From: CAZNPL01 sp964574815
Lineage (GTDB): Bacteria > Planctomycetota > Phycisphaerae > UBA1845
Assembly (NCBI GenBank): GCA_964574815.1
Contig: CAZNPL010000015.1
Coordinates: forward strand, 1-64,000
Direction: 5' to 3'
DNA: 64,000 nt
The notes beneath the pieces were generated by a model. The model saw nothing but the letters and a program-made list of their open reading frames with translations, was not told where the DNA came from and did no database searches. Numbering within the stretch: the first letter of the stretch is position 1; every line of letters starts with the position of its first letter. This document shows positions 7,880 to 16,077 of this stretch, piece after piece. A program made the position numbers and the translations under genes.

Positions 7880-10090
7880 CTACAGGTGCCCGAGCCCCGT
7901 CACGCGGCGGTGTGCCCGCCCTGTCGATGCCGGCGGTAGCGGCGCAGGCGGCGCCGGCCGGCGACCGAACAGCATGAGCACGAGGAACAGAATGACCGCG
8001 CCGTAGAGCAACCCCACCCAGGGCGGCGCATGAAACCAGGCCGTGTATACGATGCCGGCGCCCATGGCGACGACTGCGACGACCACCGCGTACGGCATTT
8101 GAGTCCAAACGTGCTGTTCGACGCGACAGCTCGTTGCCACCGAGGAAAGCACGGTCGTGTCGCTGATGGGGGAACAATGGTCGCCGAAGATGGAGCCGGC
8201 GAGCACACCGCCGACCGAAGCGTAGAACATCTCCATTGCATCGATGGCCGCGAGCGGTTCGCCCATGCGGGCGGCGACCGGAATCACCACCGGCGTAAGA
8301 ACGCCCATGGTCGTCCACGAGGATCCGGTTGCAAAGGACACCAGCGCGGCGCAGACGAACACGATCAGCGGAAGCCAGACGCTGCTCGGCAGCCACGACG
8401 GGGCGAGGTTTTCGTTCTCGACCAACTTGTTGCTGAGCACCTCGCCGAGCTTCAGGTCCTGCGACACGGCGGAAAGAGACCACGCCAGAACCAGGATCAC
8501 GATCGCCGGGAACATGCGGGCCATGCCGTCAATCGCGCCATCCACCGCTTTACGAAACGCGCACGCACGCGCGATGACGGTCAGGAACAGGGCGACCGCC
8601 AGCGATGCTACCGCGCCGTAGAATATAGACAGGTAGGAGTCGGCGTTCTTGAGGATATTGCGGAAATCCGGGGCCTCGTCGGTGGCCAGGCCGGCGCGGC
8701 CCGAGAGGAACAACAGACCGACCGTAACGATGACCAGAATCAGCACCGGGATCGCGGCGAGCCAGGCGCTGGTCGGCGTGGCCTCGGTCGGCGCGCCGGC
8801 CGTCTGTGGCGTATCGGGCTGGGCTTCCGGGGGCGGCTCGGCCAACGCCTCGCATTCAGCGCGGCGCATGGGGCCGAAGTCGCGCCGCGTCAGCGCCACG
8901 AGCAGGACCATCAACAGCGCGAAGATGGCGTAGAAGCGGTACGGAATGCTCAAGAGAAAGGCGTCCCAGTTGCCCACGCCGTGCAGAAACTCGGGCGTGC
9001 CGCCCGCCGACTTGGCCACGGCGTCGAGGCCTTCCTGGATGTAGCCCAGCTCGGCACCGAGCCAGGTCCCGATCAGGGCGATGGACGCGATCGGGGCGGC
9101 CGTCGAATCGACGATATAGGCGAGCTTGGCGCGGGAGATCTTGAGCCGATCGTACATGGGCCGCATGGTCGGCCCGACGAGCATCGAGTTTGCGTAATCA
9201 TCGAAGAAGACGACCATGCCCGCGAACCAGCCGGCGACCTGCCCTCGCCGGGAAGTCGACGCGAAGCGCGCCACCTTCTCGACCAGCGCCCGGGTGCCCC
9301 CGTTGACCCCGATCACGCCGACCATCCCGCCGATAGTCAGGGTAAACAGCACGATGAGCAGATGGCCCTTCTGAGCCTCCCCAACCTCGGCCAGCGAATC
9401 GACCAGATAGTGCTCGAACGCGATCCGGACGCCCTCGATGGCCGCGTTGTCGGAGAAACGCGCCGCCGGCTCGACGCAGGGGATCATCATGTAGGCGCCG
9501 ACGAGAACCCCGATGGCGAGCGCGGGAATGGCACTGCGAAAGAGCATTGCAAGCAGGATGGCCACCAGGGGAGGCGCCACCACCCACCAGCTATACGCCG
9601 TCGGATCCTTGAGCTTGACGGGTCCTTCCGGAGAACGGGAGGGAGCCGTCACGCTCGCCTCGCCGCCCGGCGGAGGCTCATCGGCGGTCGGCGCTTCGCC
9701 GAGACGCAAGGCGGATCTCCCGGGCGGGCCGACTGGCCCCTCCCCGGCGTCTTCTTCGGAGCCAGCCTCCGCGTCCTCGTCAAAAGGGGTCATGATGGCC
9801 CCGGACGGGGCGGGCATCTTGGGCGAGAGCAGGGGTGGCTCGAATAAGGCGCGCGGATCGTCCTGCCCGGCCGTCGGCGGTTCTTGCCCGACCTGCGGCT
9901 CCTTGGTGTGTTCGGAAGACGCCGATTCATCCCGGTCTGCCGGCTCGGGCTGGGACGGTGGATCCTGTGCCGGCCGATCCTGGGCCGGGCTCAGATCGGC
10001 GACGCCGAGCAGCAGAAAGCCGGCCAGACACGCTACGGCAACCTTGAAAATGATCCTCCTGGATGGCCTGTGAGCCAGATTCGGAGTCAT
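7880..10090 (-). CDS. NhaC-family Na+/H+ antiporter with N-terminal extension
   Basis: A 736-residue polytopic inner-membrane transporter, probably exchanging Na+ for H+. Residues 1-37 look like a signal peptide or first helix ending in S-P-A-Q. They are followed by about 130 residues rich in Pro, Glu and Ala, an extension not usual in the family. The transporter core starts near Y-S-W-W-V-V-A-P-P and holds about 11 hydrophobic segments. NhaC-type landmarks include V-F-F-D-D-Y-A-N, then D-S-T-A-A-P-I-A-S, and F-G-D-H-C-S-P-I-S-D-T-T-V. A second Pro/Ala-rich insert lies in the central loop. Substrate could also be an amino or organic acid, as in related carriers. Confidence 0.85.
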   Translation of the reverse strand: MTPNLAHRPSRRIIFKVAVACLAGFLLLGVADLSPAQDRPAQDPPSQPEPADRDESASSEHTKEPQVGQEPPTAGQDDPRALFEPPLLSPKMPAPSGAIMTPFDEDAEAGSEEDAGEGPVGPPGRSALRLGEAPTADEPPPGGEASVTAPSRSPEGPVKLKDPTAYSWWVVAPPLVAILLAMLFRSAIPALAIGVLVGAYMMIPCVEPAARFSDNAAIEGVRIAFEHYLVDSLAEVGEAQKGHLLIVLFTLTIGGMVGVIGVNGGTRALVEKVARFASTSRRGQVAGWFAGMVVFFDDYANSMLVGPTMRPMYDRLKISRAKLAYIVDSTAAPIASIALIGTWLGAELGYIQEGLDAVAKSAGGTPEFLHGVGNWDAFLLSIPYRFYAIFALLMVLLVALTRRDFGPMRRAECEALAEPPPEAQPDTPQTAGAPTEATPTSAWLAAIPVLILVIVTVGLLFLSGRAGLATDEAPDFRNILKNADSYLSIFYGAVASLAVALFLTVIARACAFRKAVDGAIDGMARMFPAIVILVLAWSLSAVSQDLKLGEVLSNKLVENENLAPSWLPSSVWLPLIVFVCAALVSFATGSSWTTMGVLTPVVIPVAARMGEPLAAIDAMEMFYASVGGVLAGSIFGDHCSPISDTTVLSSVATSCRVEQHVWTQMPYAVVVAVVAMGAGIVYTAWFHAPPWVGLLYGAVILFLVLMLFGRRPAPPAPLPPASTGRAHRRVTGLGHL

Positions 10091-10315
10091 GTAGCACCCC
10101 CCAACAGAGCCGGACTGCGGCGTGAGCCTAAGAGGACTTCGGCCAATCCGTCAACGCAATTCGAGCGCAAGTTGCGGGAGCGGCCGTGCGCGGGTGCGGG
10201 CGATCTGGTTGAGTTCATGTCGAAGAAACGGAGGCACAAAGGCAGGAAGGCTGAGTGCCCCCCTCGCGAAGCCAGAGGTGGGGTCAAGATTTGACGACCA
10301 GCCAACGCTGGGCAC

Positions 10316-10339
10316 CATGCCCACGCTCGCGTGCGCATG
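10316..10339. repeat. Dispersed palindrome, copy 1
   Basis: CATGCCCACGC, TC, GCGTGCGCATG: 11-base arms with one mismatch. The same element occurs with perfect arms at 25638-25661 and degenerate at 51209-51232. Confidence 0.6.
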
Positions 10340-10540
10340 CATCTCGATAAGGCGCGCCTGAGACCCCCGCCCCAATCACTACCGCAAGTATCAACACGCG
10401 ATCGCCAAACCAAGGGGGGCCAGGTCGCGCCAGCATCGCGGGGTCACGATTCGAACGCCAGACAAAGCCGAATCGCGCAATGACCTCGCGACGCAACCAC
10501 CGGCCCCAACGCGCTCCGGCTGATCCGCCTGAGGCATAAT

Positions 10541-10580
10541 GGCTGATGGCTGACAGCTTTCTTCTGACAACTGATAACTG
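10541..10580. repeat. Heptad-like repeat tract, copy 1
   Basis: On the minus strand this reads as units of about seven bases such as CAGTTAT, CAGTTGT, CTGTCAG and CCATCAG. It closely resembles the tract at 24238-24293. The pattern recalls cyanobacterial short tandemly repeated repetitive sequences, but the relation is only by appearance. Confidence 0.55.
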
Positions 10581-10601
10581 GGCGGCCGATGGCTTTCCCA
10601 C

Positions 10602-10817
10602 TCACATCCCCGCCAGCGGCCTCAGCAGCACAACGGCAAGCAAAACCACCACGAGCACCCAAGGCGTGAAGATCAGAAACACCAGCATCCGCCGCCCGCG
10701 CCGCTGCAATGCGATCGCCTCGTCCTGTGCCTGAAGCGCGCGTTCAAAGTTGCTGATCTGCTGCTTCTGTTGATCGCGGATTTCTTCGAGAATGGTGATC
10801 AGCGTTTCGGTCGACAC
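10602..10817 (-). CDS. Small coiled-coil membrane protein
   Basis: A 71-residue protein with an N-terminal amphipathic, Gln/Glu-rich helix (about 5-40, likely coiled coil), a basic patch Q-R-R-G-R-R, and one membrane helix at about 44-66. The start is GTG 10817, with GGGAG upstream inside the end of the preceding gene. One base separates it from that gene's stop (TGA-C-GTG), so the two are probably translated together. Not recognised; a role as a partner of the upstream zinc-ribbon membrane protein is an inference from position. Confidence 0.7.
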   Translation of the reverse strand: MSTETLITILEEIRDQQKQQISNFERALQAQDEAIALQRRGRRMLVFLIFTPWVLVVVLLAVVLLRPLAGM

Positions 10818-10818
10818 G

Positions 10819-11361
10819 TCACTCTCCCGCCCTGGCCTTCAGCACGTTCGGTCCGCAAGGCGCGCCGCACTCCGGACACCGCGGATCAAACTGGCCGCAG
10901 AGGTCGTATCCGCACTCCAGACAGATCGGCACCCCGCGGCCAAGAAGCTGCTCCCGCAGACTACGCTTCACGTACGGCCGGTAAAGAAAACGATGCTCCA
11001 GAATCAGCAGGCCGGCGGCCAGCAACGTGCCGGCCGGCACCATTGCCAAAAACGAAGCTGTATACAGTTGAACGAACAGGCAGCCTCCGAACAACACCGC
11101 ACAGTTCACCATATAAGCCAGCTTCAGCCAACGACGGACCCGCGGATCCCTCCCGGCCTCGCTCAGCGCGTCCTGGCACTCGAAGACATTCTCAAAGTGT
11201 TGCAGCTCGGGCATGTCGGCCGACTCCGGCGCCCGGCACCGATCGGCCAGTTGCCGTGCGTCCGCCTCGACGGCCGCATTGACCCGATCGGCGCACGCGC
11301 ACTGCCGCCGGTAAAGTTCGCGAATCTCCTCGGCCAGCTCCACCACCTGCCGCTCACACAT
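10819..11361 (-). CDS. Membrane protein with C-terminal zinc ribbon
   Basis: A 180-residue protein with a soluble, charged N-terminal half, two hydrophobic segments at about 83-103 and 107-124, and a C-terminal zinc ribbon C-L-E-C-G-Y-D-L ... R-C-P-E-C-G at about 151-168. Such ribbons with G-Y-D-L are very common on planctomycete membrane proteins of unknown role. It forms a two-gene unit with the small coiled-coil protein downstream. N-terminal paired cysteines (C-A-C) might add a further metal site. Confidence 0.75.
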   Translation of the reverse strand: MCERQVVELAEEIRELYRRQCACADRVNAAVEADARQLADRCRAPESADMPELQHFENVFECQDALSEAGRDPRVRRWLKLAYMVNCAVLFGGCLFVQLYTASFLAMVPAGTLLAAGLLILEHRFLYRPYVKRSLREQLLGRGVPICLECGYDLCGQFDPRCPECGAPCGPNVLKARAGE

Positions 11362-11664
11362 CCGACATCGCCCCCTGCTGACTCTAATGAGAACACCCCG
11401 TCCGTAGCGTCCATATCGACCATCCCAGAGAGCCTATGCATTTGCCAAGTCCCGCCGCTGTGTGACCGGTGCCCGCGCCACACATGGCGATAATCCGATC
11501 CCGCCGAAAGCTGCCGCGCCTCTTTCCGCTGGCGTCCGGCCGGCCATTGTTTAAACTGAAAATCGAGTTCTCTCCGAAACCCTCACCGGCCCGGCTTTTT
11601 CCATTCGGCCGGCGATGGAACGGACGGGCGATCTGTCTGCTTAGCGAAACCGACGGAGGCCAAC
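11362..11664. other. Divergent promoter region, nothing specific seen
   Basis: About 300 bases between the divergent zinc-ribbon membrane gene and the metallopeptidase gene. No recognisable elements apart from the ribosome-binding site GGAGG at 11655-11659. Confidence 0.4.
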
Positions 11665-12729
11665 GTGGCTCAGAAACGGGCACAAAAGGGCAGAAAACGC
11701 GTTCGGCGACAGCGGCGGCCGCCGTGGGCCAAGCTCACCGACGAGCAGCTTCTCGACCTGCGGTTCTGCGACCTGGGCCTGACCATCAAGGGCAGTTTCC
11801 TCGAACCCCGCGTCAAGCAGGTCCTCGACGAGCTGCACGTGCACAACCTGCGATTTCGACCCCATTTCTGGCTCTCCAACGACTGGTACAGCCCGGACGG
11901 CGTACCCGGCGTCGCATTACCCTTCTTCCTGGCCCACCCCCGCCTGATGCGACTCGAAGAACACCAGATGCTCGAGGTCGAGGGAGGCAGCCATGGCTGG
12001 TGCATGCGGCTGATGCGCCACGAAGTCGGCCACGCCATCTGCAACGCCTACCGCCTCCACCGAAAACGCGCCTGGCAAGCCGTCTTTGGTAAAGCGTCCA
12101 TCCCCTATCCCGATTACTACCGGCCCAGACCCTACAGCAAGCGCTTCGTCCTCCATCTCGACTACTGGTACGCCCAGAGCCACCCCACCGAGGACTTCGC
12201 CGAGACCTTCGCCGTCTGGCTCACGCCCAACATGCAATGGCGAAAGCGCTACGCGGGCTGGCCGGCGCTGAAAAAGCTCGAGTTCGTCGACTCCCTCATG
12301 AAAGACATCTCCGACATCGAACCGCCGGTCTTGACGCGGTCGCGCACCGAGCCGCTACAGGCCCTGCGCACAACGCTGCGATCCTACTACGCCGAGAAAC
12401 GCGCCCGCTACGGCGTCCACTATCCCGACTTCTATGACCGAGACCTGATGCGCCTCTTCGAGCCCGACGACGGCGACGGTGTTCGCGGCATGCCGGCCGG
12501 AAAGTTCCTCCGGCGCAACGGCCCGAAGCTGCGGCGGCTGGTGGCCGCGTGGACCGGCGAGTATCAGTACACCATCAACGAGGTGCTCAAGGAAATGGCC
12601 CGGCGGTGCGACGAGCTGCGCCTCCGCGTTACGCGAACCGAAGATGAAGCGATGACCCACGCGCTGATCATGCTGACTGTGCAAACCATGAACCATCTGC
12701 ATAGCGGGCACCACAGGCTGGCGATATGA
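11665..12729 (+). CDS. Putative zinc metallopeptidase
   Basis: A 354-residue soluble protein with H-E-V-G-H at 119-123, the zinc-binding helix of a metallopeptidase. A second acidic helix, H-P-T-E-D-F-A-E-T-F-A-V-W at 173-185, may supply the third ligand, as in gluzincin-like enzymes. There is no signal peptide; the N-terminus is very basic (K-R-A-Q-K-G-R-K-R). The start is GTG 11665 with GGAGG five bases upstream. Its last four bases overlap the start of the ATP-grasp ligase gene (ATGA), so the two are coupled. I do not recognise a named family. Pairing a peptidase with a peptide-bond-forming fold suggests shared work on a peptide or amino-acid conjugate. Confidence 0.8.
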   Translation: MAQKRAQKGRKRVRRQRRPPWAKLTDEQLLDLRFCDLGLTIKGSFLEPRVKQVLDELHVHNLRFRPHFWLSNDWYSPDGVPGVALPFFLAHPRLMRLEEHQMLEVEGGSHGWCMRLMRHEVGHAICNAYRLHRKRAWQAVFGKASIPYPDYYRPRPYSKRFVLHLDYWYAQSHPTEDFAETFAVWLTPNMQWRKRYAGWPALKKLEFVDSLMKDISDIEPPVLTRSRTEPLQALRTTLRSYYAEKRARYGVHYPDFYDRDLMRLFEPDDGDGVRGMPAGKFLRRNGPKLRRLVAAWTGEYQYTINEVLKEMARRCDELRLRVTRTEDEAMTHALIMLTVQTMNHLHSGHHRLAI

Positions 12730-13742
12730 AGAAACTGACCGTCGCAGTTGTCATGTTAAAGGACTATCTTCCCCCCGACACGATCGAGGGCCTGCCCGAC
12801 AAGGTCATCGCGCCCCTCAAGACCGAGTACGACGTGCTGGTCACCCTGCGCGACATGGGCCACCAGGCCCATGCCGTCGGCCTCTATGACGACCTCGGTG
12901 AGCTGCGATCGGCCCTTCGCGAGATCAAGCCTGACGTCGTCTTCAACCTCCTCGAGGAGTTCCACGGCTTCAACCTCTACATGCCCTTCGTGCTCGGCTA
13001 CCTCGAACTCCTCCGTCAGCCCTACACCGGCTGCAACCCCTACGCGCTCATGCTGACGCACAACAAGGGGCAGGTGAAAAAGATCCTGAAGTACCACCGC
13101 GTCCGCACGCCCGAATTCACCGTCTTCCAGTGGGGAAGGGCCATTCGCCGGCCCAAACGTCTGGGTTTCCCTCTGCTGGTCAAGTCCGCCACGGAGCACG
13201 GCTCCGTCGGGATCGCCCAATCCTCCGTCGTCTACGATGACAAGCAGCTCGTCGAGCGCGTCAGCTTTGTCTTCGAGCAGATGGAGACCGACGCCCTCGC
13301 AGAAGAGTACATTGACGGCCGCGAGCTCTACGTCGGCGTCATCGGAAACCGCCGCCTTCAGACCCTGCCCGTCTGGGAGCTGAACTTCAAGAATCTCCCC
13401 GACGACGCCCCGCGCATCGCCACGGAAAAGGTCAAATGGGATCTCAAGTACCAGAAGTCCGCCGGCATCACCTCCGGCCCCGCCAAGGATCTCGACGACC
13501 GAACCACGCAACGCATCGCGCGTGTATGCAAGCGCGTCTATCGCATCCTCGGCCAAAGCGGCTACGCCCGAATGGACCTGAGGCTGACCCGCGAAGGCAA
13601 AATCTACGTGATCGAGCCCAACCCGAATCCGCAGCTCGAGTACGGAGAGGACTTCGCCGAGTCCGCCCACGTCGCGGGAATCGACTACGAACGACTGCTT
13701 CAGCGCATCATGAATCTCGGCCTGAGCTACCGTCCCGACTGA
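12726..13742 (+). CDS. D-Ala-D-Ala ligase-like ATP-grasp protein
   Basis: A 338-residue cytoplasmic ATP-grasp enzyme. The fold's parts are visible in order: an N-terminal Rossmann-like region with D-V-V-F-N-L-L-E-E, the central ATP-binding lobe with F-P-L-L-V-K-S-A-T-E-H-G-S-V-G-I, E-E-Y-I-D-G-R-E-L-Y-V-G, and the metal-binding R-M-D-L-R and E-P-N-P-N-P-Q-L. It resembles D-alanine--D-alanine ligases, but no murein genes are near and the bulk of the sequence differs from typical Ddl, so substrate is open. Translation is coupled to the upstream metallopeptidase by an ATGA overlap. Confidence 0.85.
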   Translation: MKKLTVAVVMLKDYLPPDTIEGLPDKVIAPLKTEYDVLVTLRDMGHQAHAVGLYDDLGELRSALREIKPDVVFNLLEEFHGFNLYMPFVLGYLELLRQPYTGCNPYALMLTHNKGQVKKILKYHRVRTPEFTVFQWGRAIRRPKRLGFPLLVKSATEHGSVGIAQSSVVYDDKQLVERVSFVFEQMETDALAEEYIDGRELYVGVIGNRRLQTLPVWELNFKNLPDDAPRIATEKVKWDLKYQKSAGITSGPAKDLDDRTTQRIARVCKRVYRILGQSGYARMDLRLTREGKIYVIEPNPNPQLEYGEDFAESAHVAGIDYERLLQRIMNLGLSYRPD

Positions 13743-13843
13743 TAACGCGACACCACTCGACTGTGGGCTCAAGTGCCACCGGCAGTTCGGGTGCCACTGG
13801 TCCGCCTCCGGCGAACCCGCCACTGCGCGCGTCCACGACCCAA

Positions 13844-13886
13844 GGGTGCCATGCGCAAGAGGAGCCGGCGGCGGCGCAGCTTGCCC
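13844..13886. repeat. GGGTGCCATG...CTTGCCC intergenic repeat, copy 1
   Basis: GGGTGCCATGCGCAAG on the left, CGGCGGCGCAGCTTGCCC on the right. The right-hand 18 bases are identical at 24030-24047. It lies in the 204-bp gap between the convergent ligase and phage-like genes. Confidence 0.6.
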
Positions 13887-13946
13887 CTGCGTTCGCGTAC
13901 GGCTAACGGCTTGCCCAACAGCGCCTTCACGGTGTCACTCCCGACC

Positions 13947-14606
13947 TCACGCTGATTCCGATGCGCTCTCGCAACGAGGCACGGACGTCTGACAAGAAAC
14001 ACGCGGAGCATGCCCGTGGGCGGTACCCGCATCAGCCTCGACGCCGCCCGTTGGCGGACTGCCCCATGCCTTCTCGATATCGACGCCGTATATCTGCGTG
14101 ATCATGCGGACGTAATGCTGCGGCAAAGCCGCGGACAAATCTCCCTCCAACAGGTCCTCCTCCGGCGCTTTGATCGGGAAGCGACGCTCGACCTGCAGTT
14201 GGGCCGTGTTGACCCGTCGATGCTCCGCCAGCGCTTTCGAAAGCGAAACCAGCTCCGCAACGGACAATTCCCGGTGCTGCCCGTCGGAATCGTTCCCTGG
14301 TCCCACAATCGCTTTGATGAGGCTCGATACGATCACCAGATAGGCGTCGCGCGTCACGAGGTCCGGGTCCGCGTCATGCGGCAGACGGAAAACCTGCCGC
14401 ACGAGCTGACCCGCACACCGATACCGTTGCCGAAGCTCCTCTCTCGCGGCCAAACGGTCGGGCTCGGGCCTTCCATGGGCGTCCGCTGCGTCCCGCGCTT
14501 GCGCTTGGGACGCCGAGTCCTCTCCCCGCAACGGGCTGGCCGAGTTACTCCGCTTCGGCGTTCCGTCCGCGCCGCCCGACGCCTTGCCGATGACGCGGCC
14601 TTTCAT
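13947..14606 (-). CDS. Phage protein, possibly Mu Gp27-like (small terminase)
   Basis: A 219-residue protein. The start is set at ATG 14606, which overlaps the upstream gene's stop by four bases (ATGA); longer readings are less likely. The first 70 residues are low-complexity and basic. The central part (about 110-185) is helical, with L-S-V-A-E-L-V-S-L-S-K-A-L-A-E-H. By position after DUF2730-like and Gp26-like genes it would match the small terminase subunit (DUF3486) of Mu-like phages, but sequence support is weak. The large terminase expected next is missing; an ATP-grasp gene in the opposite orientation follows instead. Confidence 0.55.
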   Translation of the reverse strand: MKGRVIGKASGGADGTPKRSNSASPLRGEDSASQAQARDAADAHGRPEPDRLAAREELRQRYRCAGQLVRQVFRLPHDADPDLVTRDAYLVIVSSLIKAIVGPGNDSDGQHRELSVAELVSLSKALAEHRRVNTAQLQVERRFPIKAPEEDLLEGDLSAALPQHYVRMITQIYGVDIEKAWGSPPTGGVEADAGTAHGHAPRVSCQTSVPRCESASESA

Positions 14607-14920
14607 TGGTCCATCGCCGGATCTCCGATGAGGTGATCGGCGACCTCCATGCCAGTGGTCGTGATTCGAAACCATCGCTTGCGCCACGCCGTGAGGCGAC
14701 CGTCGCCCTCGGAGTGGGCCACCACACGCTGCACGTAGCCCTTCTCGAGCAGATAGCACAGATCGCGCCGAAACTGCTGCCACTCGAGCGTGGGAAAGAC
14801 GCTCAGCAGGCTGCGGCAGAGCTGATCCGCCTGCAGCGCCGCCGGGTAGATGAGCTTCAGCGCCACCAGAATCTCGTTTCGCACACGAACGATTTCAGAT
14901 GAAAGACGTCCGTTGGCCAT
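14603..14920 (-). CDS. Winged-helix phage protein, VpaChn25_0724/Mu Gp26-like
   Basis: A 105-residue protein with the look of a winged helix: a helix pair (A-L-K-L-I-Y-P ... L-C-R-S-L-L), a recognition-helix-like stretch (F-R-R-D-L-C-Y-L-L-E-K-G-Y-V) and a beta wing ending in F-R-I-T-T-T-G-M-E-V-A. Small proteins of this plan lie between the DUF2730 and DUF3486 genes of Mu-like phages. Its start overlaps the previous stop (TGATG) and its stop overlaps the next start (ATGA), typical of phage gene packing. Confidence 0.65.
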   Translation of the reverse strand: MANGRLSSEIVRVRNEILVALKLIYPAALQADQLCRSLLSVFPTLEWQQFRRDLCYLLEKGYVQRVVAHSEGDGRLTAWRKRWFRITTTGMEVADHLIGDPAMDQ

Positions 14921-15363
14921 CAGCGTTGCTCCTGTGTCGAGGCGGCACCGAGATCGAGCGAAACACGGGGCGACTCCACCCGCGGCCGGGGTGTCGCGAG
15001 CGCTCGATCGACCCCGGCCTCGAGGCGCGCCTGAGCCTCAGCAAGGCGTTCGATGTTCTGGCGGGCGAGCATGCTCTCGCGCAGCCAGTCCTCCTTCGTG
15101 GTGAAGTCGCGCTCGTTCTCCCCAATCCGCCGGGCGAGCCGGCCCAGATCCGCTTCGAGCGTTTCCAGCCGTCGTTCAAAGTCGTGCCGATGCGTAACCT
15201 GCTGATCGCGAATGGACCGCAGGTAAAACGTCATCGCCCCGAGCGGTACGGCGACTAGGGGCGCGGCCAGCGCGAGCAGAGAGGCCACCTCCTGCCACGC
15301 AAGCGCCAGAAGTTGCAGAGCCACCCCGGCCGGCCCAAAGCTTGTCAACCAGTGCCACGCCAT
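14920..15363 (-). CDS. DUF2730-like phage membrane protein
   Basis: A 147-residue protein with two hydrophobic stretches at about 12-32 and 34-50, then a long predicted coiled coil (about 60-130; H-D-F-E-R-R-L-E-T-L-E-A-D-L). This anchored coil layout is that of Mu Gp25-like DUF2730 proteins, which sit near the lysis and terminase genes of Mu-like prophages; their role is not established. It starts one base after the upstream lipoprotein stop (TGA-C-ATG) and overlaps the next gene by one base. Confidence 0.65.
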   Translation of the reverse strand: MAWHWLTSFGPAGVALQLLALAWQEVASLLALAAPLVAVPLGAMTFYLRSIRDQQVTHRHDFERRLETLEADLGRLARRIGENERDFTTKEDWLRESMLARQNIERLAEAQARLEAGVDRALATPRPRVESPRVSLDLGAASTQEQR

Positions 15364-15364
15364 G

Positions 15365-15736
15365 TCACCGCTCCCGGGCGTCCTTTCGTGCTCCGCCCGA
15401 CGACGAATCCACCCGTCCCCGGCGCGCGACGCTCGGCACGCTTTTCAGCACCCTGCGCCGGACCACGTCTTTTCGTGGACGAAGACCACCGGAACACCTC
15501 CGCTGTCGCGAAGCACGCGCTTCGGGCGCACGCACCTCGGCGCTCGGCTCTTCAACGTCGCCCGACGTTTGCCCCGGAGACGTCACGGGGCCGATGAACA
15601 GCATCCACTCATCGGATCCCCTGCCGAACGGCTTGCCGCGGACGGCAACCGTGCATCCGGTCGCCGCGATCACAATCAGCACAACGACCGCAAGGCGCAC
15701 CGCCGCCGGTGCCTTCCTGCCAATTGGGCGATTCAT
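15365..15736 (-). CDS. Small lipoprotein at the head of the phage-like operon
   Basis: A 123-residue predicted lipoprotein. The start is ATG 15736, with GGGAGG seven bases upstream; a longer reading to 15880 lacks such a site. The signal peptide has a basic N-terminus, a hydrophobic core (V-V-V-L-I-V-I) and the lipobox A-A-T-G-C with C28. The C-terminal half is very rich in Arg, Ser and Pro. Because the following three genes look like a Mu-like head module, an outer-membrane spanin (Rz1-type) is a possible role, but no specific similarity supports it. Confidence 0.55.
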   Translation of the reverse strand: MNRPIGRKAPAAVRLAVVVLIVIAATGCTVAVRGKPFGRGSDEWMLFIGPVTSPGQTSGDVEEPSAEVRAPEARASRQRRCSGGLRPRKDVVRRRVLKSVPSVARRGRVDSSSGGARKDARER

Positions 15737-15989
15737 GAAAAAGCCTCCCGCTTCGGCCAACGGAGCCGGGACACGCTCCCGTCCCCGCTGGCGCCTAAAG
15801 AACACGGGGGGTGTTCCGAGTTTTGGCGGACTTGATTGAACAGGATGTGGCGCTAACTCCGGCGCGTTTTTATCGGACATCAGGAGCGAACCGGCCCGGG
15901 TTCGTCCATACGCCAGCGGCGGCCCCGGCTTCGAACAAGCGAGCGGTGCCTCAGTGGCCCTGTGGCCGGCGAGGCCGGCCCTGCGCCGC
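15737..15989. other. Spacer upstream of phage-like operon
   Basis: Apart from the ribosome-binding site next to 15736, I see nothing recognisable. The promoter of the phage-like operon should lie here. Confidence 0.35.
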
Positions 15990-16031
15990 TCTCAGACAAA
16001 AAGGCCACCGCTCAAGAGCCAAGAGCGGTGG
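15990..16031 (-). terminator. Rho-independent terminator of the lipoprotein gene
   Basis: Arms CCACCGCTC (16005-16013) and GAGCGGTGG (16023-16031) form a perfect 9-bp stem with a 9-base loop. Read on the minus strand, it is followed by CCTTTTTGTC. It lies 47 bases past the stop at 16078. The hairpin resembles the one at 55434-55466. Confidence 0.8.
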
Positions 16032-16077
16032 CATACATTCGGTGGTGATCGCCGGCCTGAGAAACCGGAGTAATCGT

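Larger units (their letters stand above)
10091..10601. repeat. Composite intergenic repeat region A
   Basis: About 510 bases with no convincing gene. It holds several modules found again elsewhere: a G-G-T-C-G-C-G-C-C-A-G-C element followed by GGGTCACGATTCGAAC (10423-10456), a related GGGTCAAGATTTGACG (10281-10296), a CATGCCCACGC palindrome (10316-10339), a shared GCGCTCCGGCTGAT flank (10511-10524), and heptad-like repeats (10541-10580). The same modules occur in similar order at 24.1-24.3 kb. Confidence 0.6.

Noticed and set aside
8030..9847. 605-residue plus-strand frame opposite the antiporter
   Set aside because: Antisense shadow in GC-rich DNA; the minus-strand protein has clear transporter motifs.
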